A stretch of DNA of 64,000 nucleotides, taken from NCBI GenBank assembly GCA_016713365.1, contig JADJPG010000022.1:1-64000 (forward strand), written 5' to 3'. Of this stretch, positions 62,583 through 64,000 are shown one piece after another. Under the pieces are notes generated by a model, which saw only the letters and a program-made list of their open reading frames with translations, was not told the DNA's origin and did no database searches. The position numbers and the translations under genes are program-made. The DNA is from Verrucomicrobiota bacterium (GTDB lineage Bacteria > Verrucomicrobiota > Verrucomicrobiia > Limisphaerales > JADJPG01). Every line of letters begins with the position of its first letter. Position 1 is the stretch's first letter.

Positions 62583-63044
62583 TCAACTTCCCGACCGGGC
62601 GTCGTTTCGGGATTCTCCCGAAAACATCTTGGGATGACTCTTCGTATAACTCTCAAAGAGGTTCGCCACACCTTCTTCGGATTGGTACAGCTCTGTGGTC
62701 AGGTCACTCAGCTTGTCCCATTGCAGTTCGTCCGGTAGATCGCAAAGAACTCTTCTACGTTCCAAGATTCCGACGGGCACCTGGTTATCTGGAAAAAAAG
62801 CCATGGCACGTCGGAGAATATCGGCCGTCTGATTCGCTCCAATCCTCTCCAACGCGACAAGAACTTCGCCGGAGTACGCTCCAGAGTCGTTGAAGAAGAA
62901 CTGGTGAAGCCCACCATTGTTTGGCTCCACCTGAAACCACCAAAGCGAGAAGAACATTTTTTCGCCATCCGTGAAGCTTTGATAGCCACCCGTGGCCAGC
63001 CGATCCATCAATTCTGCCATCTTGTTTGGTTCTATATCACTCAT
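62583..63044 (-). CDS. DUF4375 (DMP19-like) protein
   Basis: A 153-residue soluble protein. The central region, FTDGEKMFFSLWWFQVEPNNGGLHQFFFNDSGAYSGEVLVALERIGA, is the signature of DUF4375, with the conserved GG-hQFF motif. The family includes the DNA-mimic protein DMP19, but most members have no known role. It stands alone, convergent with the SDR gene after 32 bp. Confidence 0.82.
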   Translation of the reverse strand: MSDIEPNKMAELMDRLATGGYQSFTDGEKMFFSLWWFQVEPNNGGLHQFFFNDSGAYSGEVLVALERIGANQTADILRRAMAFFPDNQVPVGILERRRVLCDLPDELQWDKLSDLTTELYQSEEGVANLFESYTKSHPKMFSGESRNDARSGS

Positions 63045-63117
63045 GGTCTTTACTCCTCTCCGCTCGAAGAAAAGGCGCTTGGAACCATGTCATCGTTCAC
63101 CTATTGAATACACACAT

Positions 63118-64000
63118 TCACCGGCGCATCCGCTCCAACACATTCCGGGTAATCTGTTGCACCCGCCGGTCCAGCCCCTGCGGCGAGGTGTAGACCGACG
63201 GACGCACGTAGCCCGGGGGCGCGCTCAGTCCATCCGCCCACCAGCACGTTGCCGCATTGAAGACGAAATTCCCGCGCGGCCCCGGATACGCCGTCGCCGT
63301 GAAGTGACCGTCATTCGGCTTGCCGGGAGCCGATTGCGTCGGCGCTGTCGCGACGACTTCGAGCCCCGGAATCGGCGCCGGATCACCGTGCCATTCCCAG
63401 CCGACCAATCCCGGAATCCCATCGCCCTTCTTCATGCCGGTGCCGGCGAAGATCCAGTGCTCCGGCAACGCACACACCCAGTCCGCGCCTCCCGTGACCG
63501 GACCCGTGCTGTGCGCGCCAATGAGCTCATTCGCATACGGACGTTCGTGCTTCAGCGAATTCATCGCCTGAAACTCGCGCGTGCCTCCCGGCGGACCGAA
63601 GACGCCGACGCGCTCGAACGCACGATTCGGGATGCCTGCTGCATCCGGTGCCAGCACGATGCGGCCGCAAACCGCGTTGCCGGAAAAGAATCCCACGTTC
63701 ACGCCCGCTTCGATGGCGGACTGAACGTTGCGGAACATTTCGATCGACCAGTATTCGTCGTGACCAATCGAGAGGAAGCCCTTCGCCCGCCGCAGTCCGT
63801 GCGCGTCGTGGTGCGTGTCCAGATTCGAAATGTAGGTAACGTCGTAGCCCTGCTCTTCCATCCAGTAGGCAAACGGAAACTCCCACAGGAACCATTCGCC
63901 TGAGCCCGTGCTCAGCGGCGCATCGAAGATCTGACAATACTTTCCGTAGGGTCTGTTGAAACTCACCTGCACATCGCCGCCCCACCACCACTGATGCTCA
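63118..64000 (-). CDS. N,N-dimethylformamidase beta-subunit-like protein (partial)
   Basis: The frame is open from the right edge (EHQWWWGGDVQVSFNRPYG) to a stop at 63118, so the N-terminus is missing; the GTG at 63972 is internal. The visible 293 residues show WFLWEFPFAYWMEEQGYDVTYISNLDTH, GFLSIGHDEYWSIEM, GVNVGFFSGNAVCGRI and NAATCWWADGLSAPPGYV, matching the large subunit of N,N-dimethylformamidase and its many uncharacterised relatives. A substrate cannot be named. No small-subunit gene is visible. Confidence 0.85.
   Translation of the reverse strand, partial: EHQWWWGGDVQVSFNRPYGKYCQIFDAPLSTGSGEWFLWEFPFAYWMEEQGYDVTYISNLDTHHDAHGLRRAKGFLSIGHDEYWSIEMFRNVQSAIEAGVNVGFFSGNAVCGRIVLAPDAAGIPNRAFERVGVFGPPGGTREFQAMNSLKHERPYANELIGAHSTGPVTGGADWVCALPEHWIFAGTGMKKGDGIPGLVGWEWHGDPAPIPGLEVVATAPTQSAPGKPNDGHFTATAYPGPRGNFVFNAATCWWADGLSAPPGYVRPSVYTSPQGLDRRVQQITRNVLERMRR

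Overview
The window is dense, GC-rich bacterial chromosome that most resembles a verrucomicrobial (Pedosphaera/Limisphaera-type) genome. The main clues are very large secreted proteins built from lamin-tail, CotH-kinase, Ig-like and PA14 modules, a long plant/cyanobacterial-type IspH, and many secreted proteins ending in short barrel or beta tails. This assignment is inference from gene content. No rRNA, tRNA, CRISPR array, insertion sequence or phage was seen.

Layout: 0-5.8 kb holds a c-di-GMP REC-PAS-GGDEF-EAL protein (cut by the left edge), a small secreted protein, a CvpA-like membrane protein, and an ispB / ECF sigma / membrane-protein operon. 5.9-12.6 kb is a complete F1Fo ATP synthase operon read leftward (atpB-E-F-H-A-G-D-C) ending in a clear intrinsic terminator; atpG carries an in-frame TAA. 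12.9-18.1 kb is a probable zinc uptake operon: DUF3299 lipoprotein, Cys/His protein, outer-membrane porin, ZnuA-C-B. 18.3-31.5 kb holds housekeeping and envelope genes: C39-like secreted protein, phosphohexomutase, a YqjD/YqjE-like trio, a possible caspase-fold protein, a lactonase, a NarX/NarL-type two-component pair, dGTPase, IspH, and a DsbD/redoxin pair. 31.6-36.1 kb is central metabolism: a glucose-dehydrogenase-like enzyme, a Pta split over two genes, and HisC.

36.3-52.6 kb is a 16-kb block of four exported proteins (PA14/Ig, carbohydrate-binding-like, CotH kinase plus lamin-tail, lamin-tail/Ig), interrupted by a small Smr/YkgJ pair. 52.7-62.5 kb holds a TPR protein and a leftward operon luxE - MFS exporter - luxC - queD - fused MFS/spermidine synthase, divergent from a noncanonical Nramp transporter and an SDR dehydrogenase. 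LuxE and LuxC should together make a fatty aldehyde, but there are no luciferase genes. The right end holds a DUF4375 protein and a DMF-amidase-like gene cut by the edge.

A striking general feature is the number of broken frames. One nonsense codon (atpG), eight genes with single-base frameshifts (porin, redoxin, PA14 protein, 40.4-kb secreted protein, CotH protein, lamin-tail protein, luxC, fused spermidine synthase) and one apparent internal deletion (dsbD) occur in 64 kb, often at short G/C runs. Seven of those eight genes regain a length divisible by three when one base is restored or removed; the fused spermidine synthase carries two offsetting shifts instead. Together this points to draft-assembly error more than gene decay, although atpG and dsbD deserve individual checks.
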